64,000 bases of DNA from JAEUKH01 sp964447205 (GCA_964447205.1 CAYUSB010000004.1:1-64000), one strand, 5' to 3'; numbered from the stretch's first letter, positions 8,072-16,693 are shown. Notes: generated from the sequence alone by a model not told the origin. Program-made: numbers and translations.

Positions 8072-8970
8072 GGCGAAGGGCGGGACTTGCCCTCGGGGTG
8101 GCCGCGGCTCTGGTCCCTGGAGTAGCCCTGGGGTGCCCGTGCGGGCTCGTGGCGGGGCCGTCCGCGCCCATCACGGGGGCGGCCGATGTCTGGGGGGCGA
8201 GCGCGTCGCTGAGCTATCTGCGCGAGGTCGCCCACTTCGACGAGGCCGGTCGGGTGGGGGCCACGCCTGCGGGGGTGGTTCATGGCCGGGCCCTGCTTGA
8301 CGTAGCCCTCGGCTGGCGCCCGCTCCCCCGCTGGGAACTCTCCCTCGCCCACACCCTCGGCCTCACCCACACGGCGCAGCGGGGTGTGTCCGAGACGGGG
8401 GCCGTCCTGGGCGACACCACCCTGCGGGCCCGGTGGACATTGCGGGACGGGTTTGGTCCGTCGTGGGGGCCTGCGGTGGCGGTCTGGGGAGGGGTTCGGC
8501 TGCCGACGGCCACGGGGGCCCAGAGCGATCGGGCCCTGGCTGCGGTGAGCGGTCTCGGCCTCGGGGCCTGGGAGGCCAACCTCGGGGCCGAGCTGCGATG
8601 GACCCTGCACCCCCGATGGCAGCTCGCCCTGCAGGGGGAGGGCGGTCTTCGTACGGTGGCGGGGCTCGACGCGGCGTTTACGCCGGGGCCGCGGGTGCTC
8701 GCGGGTGTTGCGGGGGTGTTTCTCCCGCAGCCTCGGGTGGCCCTCTCGGTGGGGCTGAGCGGGTGGTGGGAGGCGGCTCCGTCGCGGGAGGGGCAGGGCC
8801 TGCCCGACGGGGCCCTGCAACGAACGACCTGCACCGCGGCGATCACGGTGCAGCGGGGGAGCCACTGGCGGCTCGGAGCCACGGTGGCCTCGGAGCTTCC
8901 GTGGGCGGGGTTTGGGCGCAACACCCCGGTGCTTCTGCGCGGAGGGTTGATGGCCGTGTGGACCCCGTGA
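8068..8970 (+). CDS. predicted outer-membrane beta-barrel protein of MbnPH cassette
   Basis: 300-aa exported protein. A signal peptide (LALGVAAALVPGVALG) is followed by Cys-rich start CPCG and then about 250 residues of alternating strands ending in an aromatic/hydrophobic terminus. The strand pattern fits a small outer-membrane barrel of the transporter/phenol-degradation MetA-like superfamily; no specific family motif was recognised. The GTG start overlaps the upstream TGA, so it is translationally coupled to the lipoprotein. It could carry or sense substrate, perhaps metal, across the outer membrane for the downstream MbnP/MbnH pair (inference). Confidence 0.7.
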   Translation: MRRRAGLALGVAAALVPGVALGCPCGLVAGPSAPITGAADVWGASASLSYLREVAHFDEAGRVGATPAGVVHGRALLDVALGWRPLPRWELSLAHTLGLTHTAQRGVSETGAVLGDTTLRARWTLRDGFGPSWGPAVAVWGGVRLPTATGAQSDRALAAVSGLGLGAWEANLGAELRWTLHPRWQLALQGEGGLRTVAGLDAAFTPGPRVLAGVAGVFLPQPRVALSVGLSGWWEAAPSREGQGLPDGALQRTTCTAAITVQRGSHWRLGATVASELPWAGFGRNTPVLLRGGLMAVWTP

Positions 8971-8977
8971 GCGGTGA

Positions 8978-8993
8978 TGGAACTGGAATTGCA
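8978..8993 (+). promoter_or_regulatory. candidate sigma54 (-24/-12) promoter for mbnP-mbnH
   Basis: The 16-mer TGGAACTGGAATTGCA matches the sigma54 consensus TGGCACGnnnnTTGCA at the invariant GG and GC with correct spacing. It begins 8 bp after the barrel gene stop and about 35 bp before the mbnP ATG, leaving room for a start near 9005. Myxobacteria use sigma54 widely. No activator site was identified. Confidence 0.45.
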
Positions 8994-9027
8994 GTGCGAT
9001 GGACGTTGTTTCAGAAGGGAGAGCACG

Positions 9028-9945
9028 ATGACGGCGACGCGAGCACGGTGGGTCGGGGGGTTGGGGGTGGGGCTTACGTTGTTCGGGGTGGGGTGCAGCG
9101 ACGGGGGCGGTGACGTGCCCGTAGCGGACGCGGGGCGGGTGGATGCGCCGGTCGGGGATGCGGGGCCGGGTGAGGCGTTGACGGTGACGTTTCGGGCCGT
9201 GGTGGGGACCGAGGCGTTTCAGTGCGGGCGGGTGTACCCGGGCCTCGGCACCCAGGCCTCCCGGTGGAACCCCTTGGATTTCAGGTTCTTCGTGCACGAT
9301 TTGAGGCTGGTGACGGGGGCGGGGGAGGTGCCCCTGACGGTGGTGGAAGAGGAGGTGTGGCAACGCGACGGGGCGGCCCTTCTCGACTTCGAGGACCGTT
9401 CGGGCCAGTGCAGCAACGGCAACACGCCCACCAACACCACGGTGCGGGTGCGTCTCCCGGCGGGGGCGAGCGCTGCAGGGGCCACAGGGCTGCGCTTCGT
9501 GCTGGGGCTTCCGATGGCGGTCAATCACCGCAACGCCTCGACCGCCCCGTCCCCCTACAACCTCACCAGCATGTGGTGGAACTGGCAGGGCGGATACAAG
9601 TTCCTCCGCGTCGATGGCCGGATCGAGGACCCGATGGGCGCCCCCACGGTCCCCGCGTGGAACGTCCACCTTGGCAGCACGGGCTGCGACGGCAACGCCA
9701 TGGGCAACGTCACCCGCTGCGCTCAGCCCAACCGCGTGGCGGTCACCCTCACGGACTTTGACCCTGCCCGCAACGTGGTGGTGGCCGACCTCGCGGCCCT
9801 CGTGGAAGGGGCCGACCTGTCGCGGGCCCAGATGCCCGCCCCGGGTTGCATGAGCGGCGAGGACGACCCCGACTGCGCCCCCATCTTCACGGGCCTCGGC
9901 CTGCGGGGAGGCGGGGCTCAACGGTTCTTCCGCGTGGGGGAGTGA
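9028..9945 (+). CDS. mbnP: MbnP family copper-binding protein (four-Cys motif)
   Basis: 305-aa exported lipoprotein (lipobox FGVGC) of the MbnP / 'metallo-mystery pair' four-Cys family. Hallmarks seen are LDFRFFVHDLRL, a conserved Trp segment MWWNWQGGYKF, and cysteines in FQCGRVY, GQCSNG, STGCDGN and PGCMSG. In studied methanotroph homologues the partner di-haem protein MbnH converts a Trp of MbnP to kynurenine, enabling copper binding; the Trp-rich segment here is consistent with that. ATG at 9028 follows GAAGGGAG. mbnH starts 5 bp after its stop. No methanobactin precursor or mbnA-type gene was seen nearby. Confidence 0.9.
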   Translation: MTATRARWVGGLGVGLTLFGVGCSDGGGDVPVADAGRVDAPVGDAGPGEALTVTFRAVVGTEAFQCGRVYPGLGTQASRWNPLDFRFFVHDLRLVTGAGEVPLTVVEEEVWQRDGAALLDFEDRSGQCSNGNTPTNTTVRVRLPAGASAAGATGLRFVLGLPMAVNHRNASTAPSPYNLTSMWWNWQGGYKFLRVDGRIEDPMGAPTVPAWNVHLGSTGCDGNAMGNVTRCAQPNRVAVTLTDFDPARNVVVADLAALVEGADLSRAQMPAPGCMSGEDDPDCAPIFTGLGLRGGGAQRFFRVGE

Positions 9946-9950
9946 CCCGG

Positions 9951-11111
9951 ATGTTCACCACGCGAGGCGGGTGGGTGGGGTGTGTGCTGGGGGCAGCCCT
10001 GACGCTGTTGGGGTGCGGGGACACGCCCCCTGTGGGGCCGGACGAGACGGTGCTGTCGATCGCCCCGCGGCCGGGGTTTCCTGCGATGCGGGTTCCTGCG
10101 GACAACCCCTGGAGCGTGGAGAAGGCCGAGCTCGGGCGGTTTCTCTTCTACGACCGGAGGTTGTCGGCCAACGAGACCCAGTCGTGCGGGTCGTGTCACC
10201 AGCAGTCAAGGGCCTTTACCGACGGCCGGGGGACTGCCCTGGGATCGACCGGAGAGGCCCACCCCCGAGGCTCGATGGCCCTGGCCAACGTGGGGTATTT
10301 CTCGACCCTCACCTGGTCGAGCAGCATCGTACGCACCCTGGAGGCCCAGGCCCTCGTGCCCATCTTCGGCGAGAACCCTGTCGAGCTCGGCATGGCCGGC
10401 CGCGAGACCGAGCTCCTCGCGCGGTTGCGGGCGGACGGGCGCTACCCTGGGATGTTCGCCCGGGCGTTTCCGGGCGAGGCCGACCCGATCACGGTGGCCA
10501 ACCTGGCCCGGGCCATCGCGAGCTTCGAGCGGGCTTTGGTGAGCGCGGGGTCGCCGTACGACCGGGCCCAGGGCCCCAATCCGGTTCCCCTGAGCCCCGC
10601 GGCCGAACGGGGGCGGGAGTTGTTCTTCTCCGAGCGGATGGAGTGTTTCCACTGCCACGGGGGATTCGCCAACACCGACAGCGTGGCCCCGGCGGGCTCG
10701 TTCTTCGACGAGCTCCTGTTTCACAACACGGGGCTGTACAACATCGACGGCCAGGGCGGGTATCCGGCTCCCAACACGGGCCTGCACGCCCAGACGGGCA
10801 ATCGCGCGGACATGGGGCGGTTTCGGGCTCCCTCCCTGCGCAACGTGGCCCTGACGGCGCCGTACATGCACGACGGGTCGATGGCCACCCTGGAGGAGGT
10901 GATTGATTTCTATGCCGCGGGCGGGCGCAACATCACGAGCGGCCCCAACGCGGGCGACGGGCGGGCCAACCCGAACAAGAGCGGGTTTGTTGTGGGGTTC
11001 GTGGTGACCCCGGCCGAGCGGGCCGACCTGATCGCGTTTCTCCAGGCCCTGACCGACACGGGGTTTGTGACCGACCCGCGGTACGCCGACCCCTTCGGCC
11101 GCGAGCGTTGA
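9951..11111 (+). CDS. mbnH: di-haem MbnH / cytochrome c peroxidase family protein
   Basis: 386-aa exported di-haem protein of the CcpA/MauG/MbnH family. A signal peptide with lipobox-like LLGC is followed by haem site 1 CGSCH (79-83) and haem site 2 CFHCH (about 232-236). The C-terminal FRAPSLRNVALTAPYMHDGS carries the conserved Met/His region. Its pairing with MbnP 5 bp upstream makes MbnH more likely than a plain peroxidase. In known systems MbnH forms a bis-Fe(IV) state that oxidises a Trp of MbnP. ATG at 9951 fits the signal peptide. It probably acts in the periplasm and depends on haem supply, which the divergent hem unit could provide. Confidence 0.9.
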   Translation: MFTTRGGWVGCVLGAALTLLGCGDTPPVGPDETVLSIAPRPGFPAMRVPADNPWSVEKAELGRFLFYDRRLSANETQSCGSCHQQSRAFTDGRGTALGSTGEAHPRGSMALANVGYFSTLTWSSSIVRTLEAQALVPIFGENPVELGMAGRETELLARLRADGRYPGMFARAFPGEADPITVANLARAIASFERALVSAGSPYDRAQGPNPVPLSPAAERGRELFFSERMECFHCHGGFANTDSVAPAGSFFDELLFHNTGLYNIDGQGGYPAPNTGLHAQTGNRADMGRFRAPSLRNVALTAPYMHDGSMATLEEVIDFYAAGGRNITSGPNAGDGRANPNKSGFVVGFVVTPAERADLIAFLQALTDTGFVTDPRYADPFGRER

Positions 11112-11320
11112 GTTGGGGGAGGGGCACTCCCAGGGCGTGTCGGACCCGGTCGTAGTCTCGGTCCGGGTCCCGGTCTCGGTCTCCGGTTCGGTCAGTACCG
11201 CGAGGCGAAGCCGGCGGTGGGTACGGTTGACCACTCCCCTTCCAGCGAGCCCATCGCCCAGGGGGGCGATCCGCGACCGGGCCGGTCCCGACGTGTTGGC
11301 GGAGCGCGTACGCCTCCGGC
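11112..11320. other. gene-free gap, low-complexity
   Basis: About 210 bp after mbnH with a low-complexity run of CGGTC/TCGGTC words (11149-11192). No gene or convincing terminator hairpin was seen. Confidence 0.5.
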
Positions 11321-12102
11321 ATGATGGGCGCCGTGAAGACGCCGCGTACGCTCGTTGTGCCGTTGCTCCTCGGCGCAAGCTGCGCGCGTCTGCACAGCGT
11401 CGAACCCGATGCCATGCCCCGTGACGTACCGAGCCAGGACGCGGCCCTGACAGCCAGTGCCTGCATCCGAGCGACAACGGCGCGTACGCAGGGCCCGGGG
11501 CCCACGACGGCGACCCGCCCGTCCCGATCGACCTCACCACGGCCTTCCGCGGCGGCCTGGATTTCTACGGGCAATTCTTCCGCACGATGTTCGTGAACAT
11601 CAACGGCACCATCTCTTTCAACGGCCCAGTCCTGACCGGCACACCGCGCGCGTTTCCCACCGCGGGGCAACCCATGCTCGCGCCCTGGTGGGCTGACGTC
11701 GACACCCGCGGCGGGGGACAACCCGCGCGCAACAACGTGTGCTTCGTGCTCCAGCCGAACCGGCTCGTGGTCACCTGGGACCGCGTGGGTCACCACGACC
11801 GGCGCGACGATCGTCTCAACAGCTTTCAACTCGTGGTGCGCACCCGTGACTACGCGTGTGCTCCCGAGCGGATCACCTTTGAGTTTCGTTACGCCCGCTG
11901 CGAATGGAGCATCGGCGACGCCTCCGGCCACGTGTACGCGCTCGCAGGCTTCGACGCGGGCAATCGGATGAACTTTGTTTCGGTGGCGCCGTCTCGGAGC
12001 CCCGCCATCACCACCCTGTGCAGCACCTCCAACGTTCGCGGAGGACCACCTGGTCTCCACCGATTCGAGTTTCGTGTCTCCGGTTGCGAGAGCGACATCT
12101 GA
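11321..12102 (+). pseudogene. nidogen-domain lipoprotein, frameshifted
   Basis: An N-terminal lipoprotein signal (LLLGASCARL) is read from ATG 11321 in one frame. The body, LHPSDNGAYAGPG, VNINGTISFNG, PWWADVDTRG and SFQLVVRTRDYAC, is in another frame to the stop at 12102. The body fits the extracellular nidogen-like (NIDO) domain, an adhesive beta module; paired cysteines lie at its end. Restoring one base near 11449 (CTGAC to CTGGAC) joins the frames and gives about 260 aa. There are no other lesions, so a sequencing error or a very recent mutation is likely. It follows mbnH after 209 bp; no functional tie is evident. Confidence 0.75.
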
Positions 12103-12372
12103 TCGGGCGCCCTCCACGCGGACCGCCGCAGTGCACGGTCACGAGACCCTCCGAGCCTCTCGGCACCGTTCCCGATGGCCTCCGAGACCCCTCCTGGGCT
12201 CGGTCCTCGCTTCGGTTCTCGCGTGGGCCGCCCGTGTACCCTCTCCAGGCGTCCCCCGAACGCCGCAGAGACGGCTCCCAGGGTTCTGCCCCAACACAAT
12301 TCCCCCTTTGACCCACCACGACATCAAACCCGGATTTCTGACCGGCTGCAGACGACGAGGGACGAGCTGCGT

Positions 12373-12555
12373 AGCCGCAAGGGCGCAAGGGTCGCAAGGG
12401 CCGGAAGTTTTTGTGTGGGGAAACATCGGCGTGACTCCCTCGACGCTTCGTGGGTGACAGCGCCCTCGTCCGCGACCCTCCTGCCAGCGCGCCGCCTTCG
12501 CCTGCTCGATGCCCCCACGACATCCGCCCCTTGCGACCCTTGCGCCCTTGCGGCT
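12373..12555. repeat. inverted-repeat element, 27-bp perfect arms
   Basis: The arm at 12373-12399, built on AGCCGCAAGGGCGCAAGG, is exactly complementary to 12529-12555. The arms enclose about 130 bp. It lies inside the 579-bp gene-free gap 12103-12681, which otherwise shows nothing coding. The size and terminal symmetry suggest a MITE-like element or a large transcriptional hairpin. Confidence 0.7.
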
Positions 12556-12681
12556 CTCTTCGTCTTCGTGCCCTTGTGTCCAGGTCGCGAAGCTGTCGAG
12601 GCGGGTCCTCGTCGGGGTGGGGGGGCGGGGTTCCCTCCCACCGTTGAGCCGCGGGCCCCTGTGGTTGTACCCTCCCGCCCG

Positions 12682-13158
12682 ATGAGCGCACTCACGACGT
12701 ACTTTCAAGGCGAACGCGCCGCGGGGTGGTTCCTGCTGGCCTTGGGGGTGTGCGGGGCGGGCTTCGGGCTGTGGTTGCACCGCGGAGGCGGCGCCCTGCG
12801 GGCCATGTTGTGGCCCATGGCCCTGGTCGGAGCCCTCCAGGTTGCGGTGGGCCTGGGACTGGCCCTCAAGACCCCCGGCCAGGTGGCCACCCTCGAGGCC
12901 TCCCTCTCCGCCGAGCCCGCCGCCGCCCGAACCCAGGAACGCACCCGCATGGAGGCCGTGATGGGACGCTTCCGGACCATCGTGTGGGTCGAGATCGGGG
13001 TGGTTCTCCTGGGCCTCGCCCTGGCCCTGCAACATGGCCGCCCGAGCTGGCAGGGCCTCGGGGCGGGTCTGGTGATTCAGGGGGGCGTGATGCTGGCCTT
13101 CGATCTCTTCGCCCAACAGCGCGGGGTGCAGTACCTCGCGTGGCTGCGGGCTGGATAG
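12682..13158 (+). CDS. conserved membrane protein, unknown function
   Basis: 158-aa protein with two hydrophobic pairs (about residues 14-62 and 98-142) separated by a charged amphipathic stretch rich in Glu/Arg (LEASLSAEPAAARTQERTRM). ATG at 12682 gives a short cytoplasmic N-terminus, MSALTTYFQGER. The layout of four membrane helices with a charged loop and the end FDLFAQQRGVQYL recalls a small family of unnamed bacterial membrane proteins, but I cannot assign a function. It is convergent with the next gene (8-bp gap). Confidence 0.7.
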   Translation: MSALTTYFQGERAAGWFLLALGVCGAGFGLWLHRGGGALRAMLWPMALVGALQVAVGLGLALKTPGQVATLEASLSAEPAAARTQERTRMEAVMGRFRTIVWVEIGVVLLGLALALQHGRPSWQGLGAGLVIQGGVMLAFDLFAQQRGVQYLAWLRAG

Positions 13159-13165
13159 ACCCCGG

Positions 13166-14164
13166 CTACTGCAACGACAGCGACAGGCCCACCATACGCG
13201 TGGCCGGGTCAAACTGCGGCACGAGCTGGGCCCGGGTGTTTCGCAGGGCCCGAGGAAGAACCGGGTTGGTGCGGTGGGCCATCATCCAGAAGGTCAGGCC
13301 CCCCAGGATGGTCCCCGCGGCCCCGAAGACCGAGAGGCGCTGGTACTCCGCAGCCCCGAGGCTCCCGTCGCGGGCGAGATAGGCCGCCCCCACCCCGATC
13401 ATCGGCAGGGCCCCCAGGAGGCCTCCCAAGGCCACGTAGCGCATCTCACGCAGGGTCGGGCGCAACACCCCGTGCAGCACCCACGCAGACCCCAATCCCA
13501 GCACGGCTCCCGCCGCGGCGAAGCCCCCGAGGTTGCCCGCGCACCGCACGAGCCCACACGCGAACACCCCCTGGAGGGCCCCCGCGATCACAAAGGTCGA
13601 GGCGTACAGACCCGTCGCGGCCCGGCTGTCGGTGAGGGCCCCGAGGAGGTATCCCGCGGCGAAACCTCCGACGGTTCCGCCGAAGGTGACCCAGCCCGTG
13701 AGGACATCGCCCCGGGGGTATCCGAGGCCGTAGTACCAGGAGGCCAGGGACAGGGACGTGACGTACCCGAGCGCTCCGCCCGCGATGGTGGCAAACACCC
13801 GCCCACGACGCAGGGGATGACGGCCCTCGATGAAGTAGGTGAGGGTGGGCAGGACCAGGCTGATGGCGGTCGGGGCGATCCACCAGCTCGTGGGATGGGT
13901 CTCGGGGGTGATGCCCGTGGCGAGGTTGAAGGTGCTCCCGAGGCGAAACCCGAAGCTCGTGGCCGTGATGAGCAGCCCTACCCGCTCGCCCAATCCCCGG
14001 GGGCCTCCGTCGCGGTCGAACTCCTCGGCGGTCGGGCGACGCGGCGGGGCCGGCGGGGCTGTCGGGGCTGTCGGGGCTGTCGGGGGCCGCTGGGCCTGGG
14101 CCGAGGCTCCCGCAGTGAATCCGGCCGCACACATCGCCGCGGCCCCGAACGGACGGACCCTCAT
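13166..14164 (-). CDS. exported multi-pass membrane protein, unknown
   Basis: 332-aa protein. A signal peptide (MRVRPFGAAAMCAAGFTAGASAQ) and a short Pro/Ala/Thr repeat linker precede about ten Gly/Ala-rich hydrophobic segments. No motif of a named transporter was recognised. Its ATG overlaps the uppP stop by 4 bp, so the two are translationally coupled; this suggests a cell-envelope role, though the amphipathic glycine-rich segments could also be a membrane anchor. Alternative starts further upstream would fall inside uppP and are unlikely. Confidence 0.75.
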   Translation of the reverse strand: MRVRPFGAAAMCAAGFTAGASAQAQRPPTAPTAPTAPPAPPRRPTAEEFDRDGGPRGLGERVGLLITATSFGFRLGSTFNLATGITPETHPTSWWIAPTAISLVLPTLTYFIEGRHPLRRGRVFATIAGGALGYVTSLSLASWYYGLGYPRGDVLTGWVTFGGTVGGFAAGYLLGALTDSRAATGLYASTFVIAGALQGVFACGLVRCAGNLGGFAAAGAVLGLGSAWVLHGVLRPTLREMRYVALGGLLGALPMIGVGAAYLARDGSLGAAEYQRLSVFGAAGTILGGLTFWMMAHRTNPVLPRALRNTRAQLVPQFDPATRMVGLSLSLQ

Positions 14165-14979
14165 GGCTGGAGGACACCCGTGGCCAGCAGGCCCGTGACG
14201 ATCGCCGCGAGGGCGATGCGGTAGTAGCCGAAGACGGCCATCCCGCGGTGCTGGAGCCAGCCGATCATCCAGCGGACGGCCAGGAAGGCCGACACCATGG
14301 CCACCACGAAGCCCAGGGCCATGCTCGGGGCCCCGTAGGCGGCGAACATCACGCTCCCGCTCTTGAGGAGCTTGTACCCCGTGGCCGCGCTCAGGGTCAC
14401 CAGCCCCAGGAGGAAGCTGAACTCCACCGCCGCCACCATCTCCAGGCCCACGGCCAGGCCCCCGAGGATGGTGGCCAACGAACGCGAGGTGCCCGGCCAC
14501 ATGGCCACACACTGGGCGAGGCCGATGAGTACGGCCTTCTGCGGGGTCAGGGCGTCGAGGACGATGCCCCCCTGGCGGTGCTGGAGCCGACGGTGCATCG
14601 CCAGGATGAGCACCCCCCCCACGAACCACGAGGCCACGATGGGCCACATCCCGAACAGCACTCGCTCGATGCGCTTCTCGAAGAGCAGCCCCAGGACGGC
14701 CGCGGGCACAAACCCCGCGACCACGTTGATCAGGAGCGAGCGGCCCGCCCGGCTACGGCCCACGAGGCCCAGGGTCATGGACTGGACCCGCCGGGCGAAG
14801 ATCCCCAGGACGGCCGCGATGGCCCCGGCCTGGATGCAGATGGCGTACGCCCGTGAGGCCTCGTCCTGGGGGATGCCCAGGAGGCGCTGGGTGAGCAGGA
14901 GGTGCCCGGTCGAGCTCACCGGGAGGTACTCCGTGAGGCCCTCGACGAGGCCCAGGAGGGCCGCCTGCAAATAGTCCAT
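14161..14979 (-). CDS. uppP: undecaprenyl-diphosphatase
   Basis: Inner-membrane enzyme that dephosphorylates C55-PP to recycle the lipid carrier for peptidoglycan and O-antigen synthesis; overproduction gives bacitracin resistance in other bacteria. 272 aa, standard length. The two signature motifs are present: EGLTEYLPVSSTGHLLL near the N-terminus, and PGTSRSLATILGGLAVGL in the second half, with the catalytic Glu, Ser and Arg all intact. ATG at 14979 gives the common MDYLQAALLG start; GTG at 14985 would add two residues. It is followed by an overlapping membrane-protein gene. Confidence 0.96.
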   Translation of the reverse strand: MDYLQAALLGLVEGLTEYLPVSSTGHLLLTQRLLGIPQDEASRAYAICIQAGAIAAVLGIFARRVQSMTLGLVGRSRAGRSLLINVVAGFVPAAVLGLLFEKRIERVLFGMWPIVASWFVGGVLILAMHRRLQHRQGGIVLDALTPQKAVLIGLAQCVAMWPGTSRSLATILGGLAVGLEMVAAVEFSFLLGLVTLSAATGYKLLKSGSVMFAAYGAPSMALGFVVAMVSAFLAVRWMIGWLQHRGMAVFGYYRIALAAIVTGLLATGVLQP

Positions 14980-15076
14980 CGCCACGGTAGCTGTAGGGCG
15001 TTACCTGCCCCCCCGGGGTCTTGGCAATGACCGAATGTCTTGACCCCGAGGCCCCTCCGCGACCACCGTCCCGGGT

Positions 15077-16534
15077 GTGGATCCACTCTGCACCCTGCCC
15101 GCCTCCGAACTCGCCGCGATGGTCCGGGCCCGCAAGGTCAGCGCCCGCGAGCTCTTCGAGGCCCACGCCGCCCAGATCGCCCGGGCCAACCCTTCCATCA
15201 ACGCCCTGGTCACCCTGCGCCTGGAGACCGCCCGGGCCGAGGCCGACGCCGCCGACGAACGCCTGGCCCGGGAGGGGGCCGACGGGTTGCCGGCGTTTCA
15301 TGGGGTTCCGTGTACGATCAAGGAGTCGTTCGCGTTGGAGGGGATGCCCTGGACGGCGGGCCTGGTGTCGCGTCGTGGCACGGTGGCCGAACGCGACGCC
15401 CCCACGGTGGCCCGGCTCCGCGCGGCGGGGCTGATCCCCCTGGGGGTGACCAACACGTCCGAGCTCTGCATGTGGTTTGAGAGCCACAACTACAACTACG
15501 GCCGCACCACCAGCGCCTACGACCCGGGCCGCATCGCGGGCGGATCGTCGGGGGGCGAAGGAGCCGCCGTCGGCTCGGGGATGAGCCCCTGCGGGCTCGG
15601 GAGCGACATCGGGGGGTCGATCCGGCTGCCGGCCTTCTTCAACGGGGTCTTCGGCCACAAGCCTTCGGGGGGCCTGGTTCCGGGGACGGGGCAGTATCCC
15701 CGGCCGAGCGGGACCGCGGGGCGGATGTTGGCCACGGGCCCTCTCTGTCGCAGCGCCCGCGACCTGTACCCCCTCCTCAAGATCCTGGCGGGCCCCGACG
15801 CCGACGACCCCTGGAGCGAGTCGATGGCCCTGCACGACCCGGCCGACGTGGCCCTGCGGGGGGTGACGGTCTTCGACGTGCGGCCCGCGGAGTCGTTCGG
15901 GATGCGCTTCGACGACGACCTCCTGGCCCTGCAAGACCGGGCCATCCGGGCCCTCGCCGGCAGCGGGTGCAAGGTGGTCTCGACGGCCCTGCCCGCCCTG
16001 CGCGACGCCTTCGACGTGTGGAGCGCCGCCATGCACGACGGCAACTCCATCTCCTTCGCCGAGCTCCTTGGGGCCGGGACCCCGATGTCGCCCTGGCGGG
16101 CCCTGGGCGAGATCCCCAAGGCCCTGCTCGGGCGGTCGCCCTTCACCCTCGCGGCCCTGGGCCTGTGCGCCGTCGAGGAGCTCCCGCGCCTCATGCCCGA
16201 ACGCCTCGACCGGATGCGCCGCCTGCGCGAGAGCCTGCGCGGGACCTTCCGCGACCTCCTGGGGCGGGACGGGGTGATGGTGATCCCGACCTTCCCAAGG
16301 GTGAGCCCGCGGCATCACGTGCCTCTGGTGCAGTTCCTGGGGGCAGGGGTCACGGGGATCATCAACGCCCTGGAGCTGCCGGCCACGGCCGTCCCAGGCG
16401 GCCTCGACCGCCGGGGGTTGCCCCTGGGGCTTCAGGTCGTGGGGCCCCATGGGGGGGACGCCCTGTGCCTCGCGGTGGCCCTCGGGCTGGAGGACGCCCT
16501 CGGGGGTTGGGTCCCGCCGCCCCGCTGGAGCTGA
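15077..16534 (+). CDS. amidase signature family enzyme
   Basis: 485-aa amide hydrolase of the amidase-signature fold. The Ser-cisSer-Lys triad is visible: Lys82 in CTIKES, Ser157/158 in GGSSGG and Ser181 in GSDIGGSIRLPA. The layout and a hydrophobic segment near residues 340-370 resemble fatty-acid-amide-hydrolase-type members more than GatA, and there are no gatB/gatC genes nearby. The substrate is unknown. GTG at 15077 starts 6-7 residues before the first family helix. The gene stands alone, with uppP divergent upstream and a long hairpin immediately after the stop. Confidence 0.9.
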   Translation: MDPLCTLPASELAAMVRARKVSARELFEAHAAQIARANPSINALVTLRLETARAEADAADERLAREGADGLPAFHGVPCTIKESFALEGMPWTAGLVSRRGTVAERDAPTVARLRAAGLIPLGVTNTSELCMWFESHNYNYGRTTSAYDPGRIAGGSSGGEGAAVGSGMSPCGLGSDIGGSIRLPAFFNGVFGHKPSGGLVPGTGQYPRPSGTAGRMLATGPLCRSARDLYPLLKILAGPDADDPWSESMALHDPADVALRGVTVFDVRPAESFGMRFDDDLLALQDRAIRALAGSGCKVVSTALPALRDAFDVWSAAMHDGNSISFAELLGAGTPMSPWRALGEIPKALLGRSPFTLAALGLCAVEELPRLMPERLDRMRRLRESLRGTFRDLLGRDGVMVIPTFPRVSPRHHVPLVQFLGAGVTGIINALELPATAVPGGLDRRGLPLGLQVVGPHGGDALCLAVALGLEDALGGWVPPPRWS

Positions 16535-16671
16535 TACCGCTCCGCCCTGCGCCCGTTCGCAAATCATCCGTCGGCTTTCGTCCTCCCGCGACGTACCGGA
16601 GTACGTCCTGGTCGGTCGTTGCGGGCGCGCTCGACGGCTGATTCACGCCCGGACGCAGGGCGAATCGGTAT
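16533..16671. repeat. long imperfect palindrome after amidase gene
   Basis: The outer arms 16533-16555 and 16650-16671, a middle pair 16558-16573 and 16632-16647, and a central perfect hairpin (GACGTAC/GTACGTC, 16590-16607) all share one axis. The whole 139 bp can therefore fold into one long hairpin. It fills the space between the convergent amidase and Rieske genes. Possibilities are a palindromic dispersed repeat or a bidirectional terminator. Confidence 0.65.
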
Positions 16672-16693
16672 GCAGAAGTTCGCAGGCCAGCCC

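Noticed and set aside
7048..8970. Apparent 640-codon frame covering the barrel gene
   Set aside because: Before 8068 it is antisense to regA and out of frame with the YtkA-like lipoprotein; a signal peptide begins at 8068.
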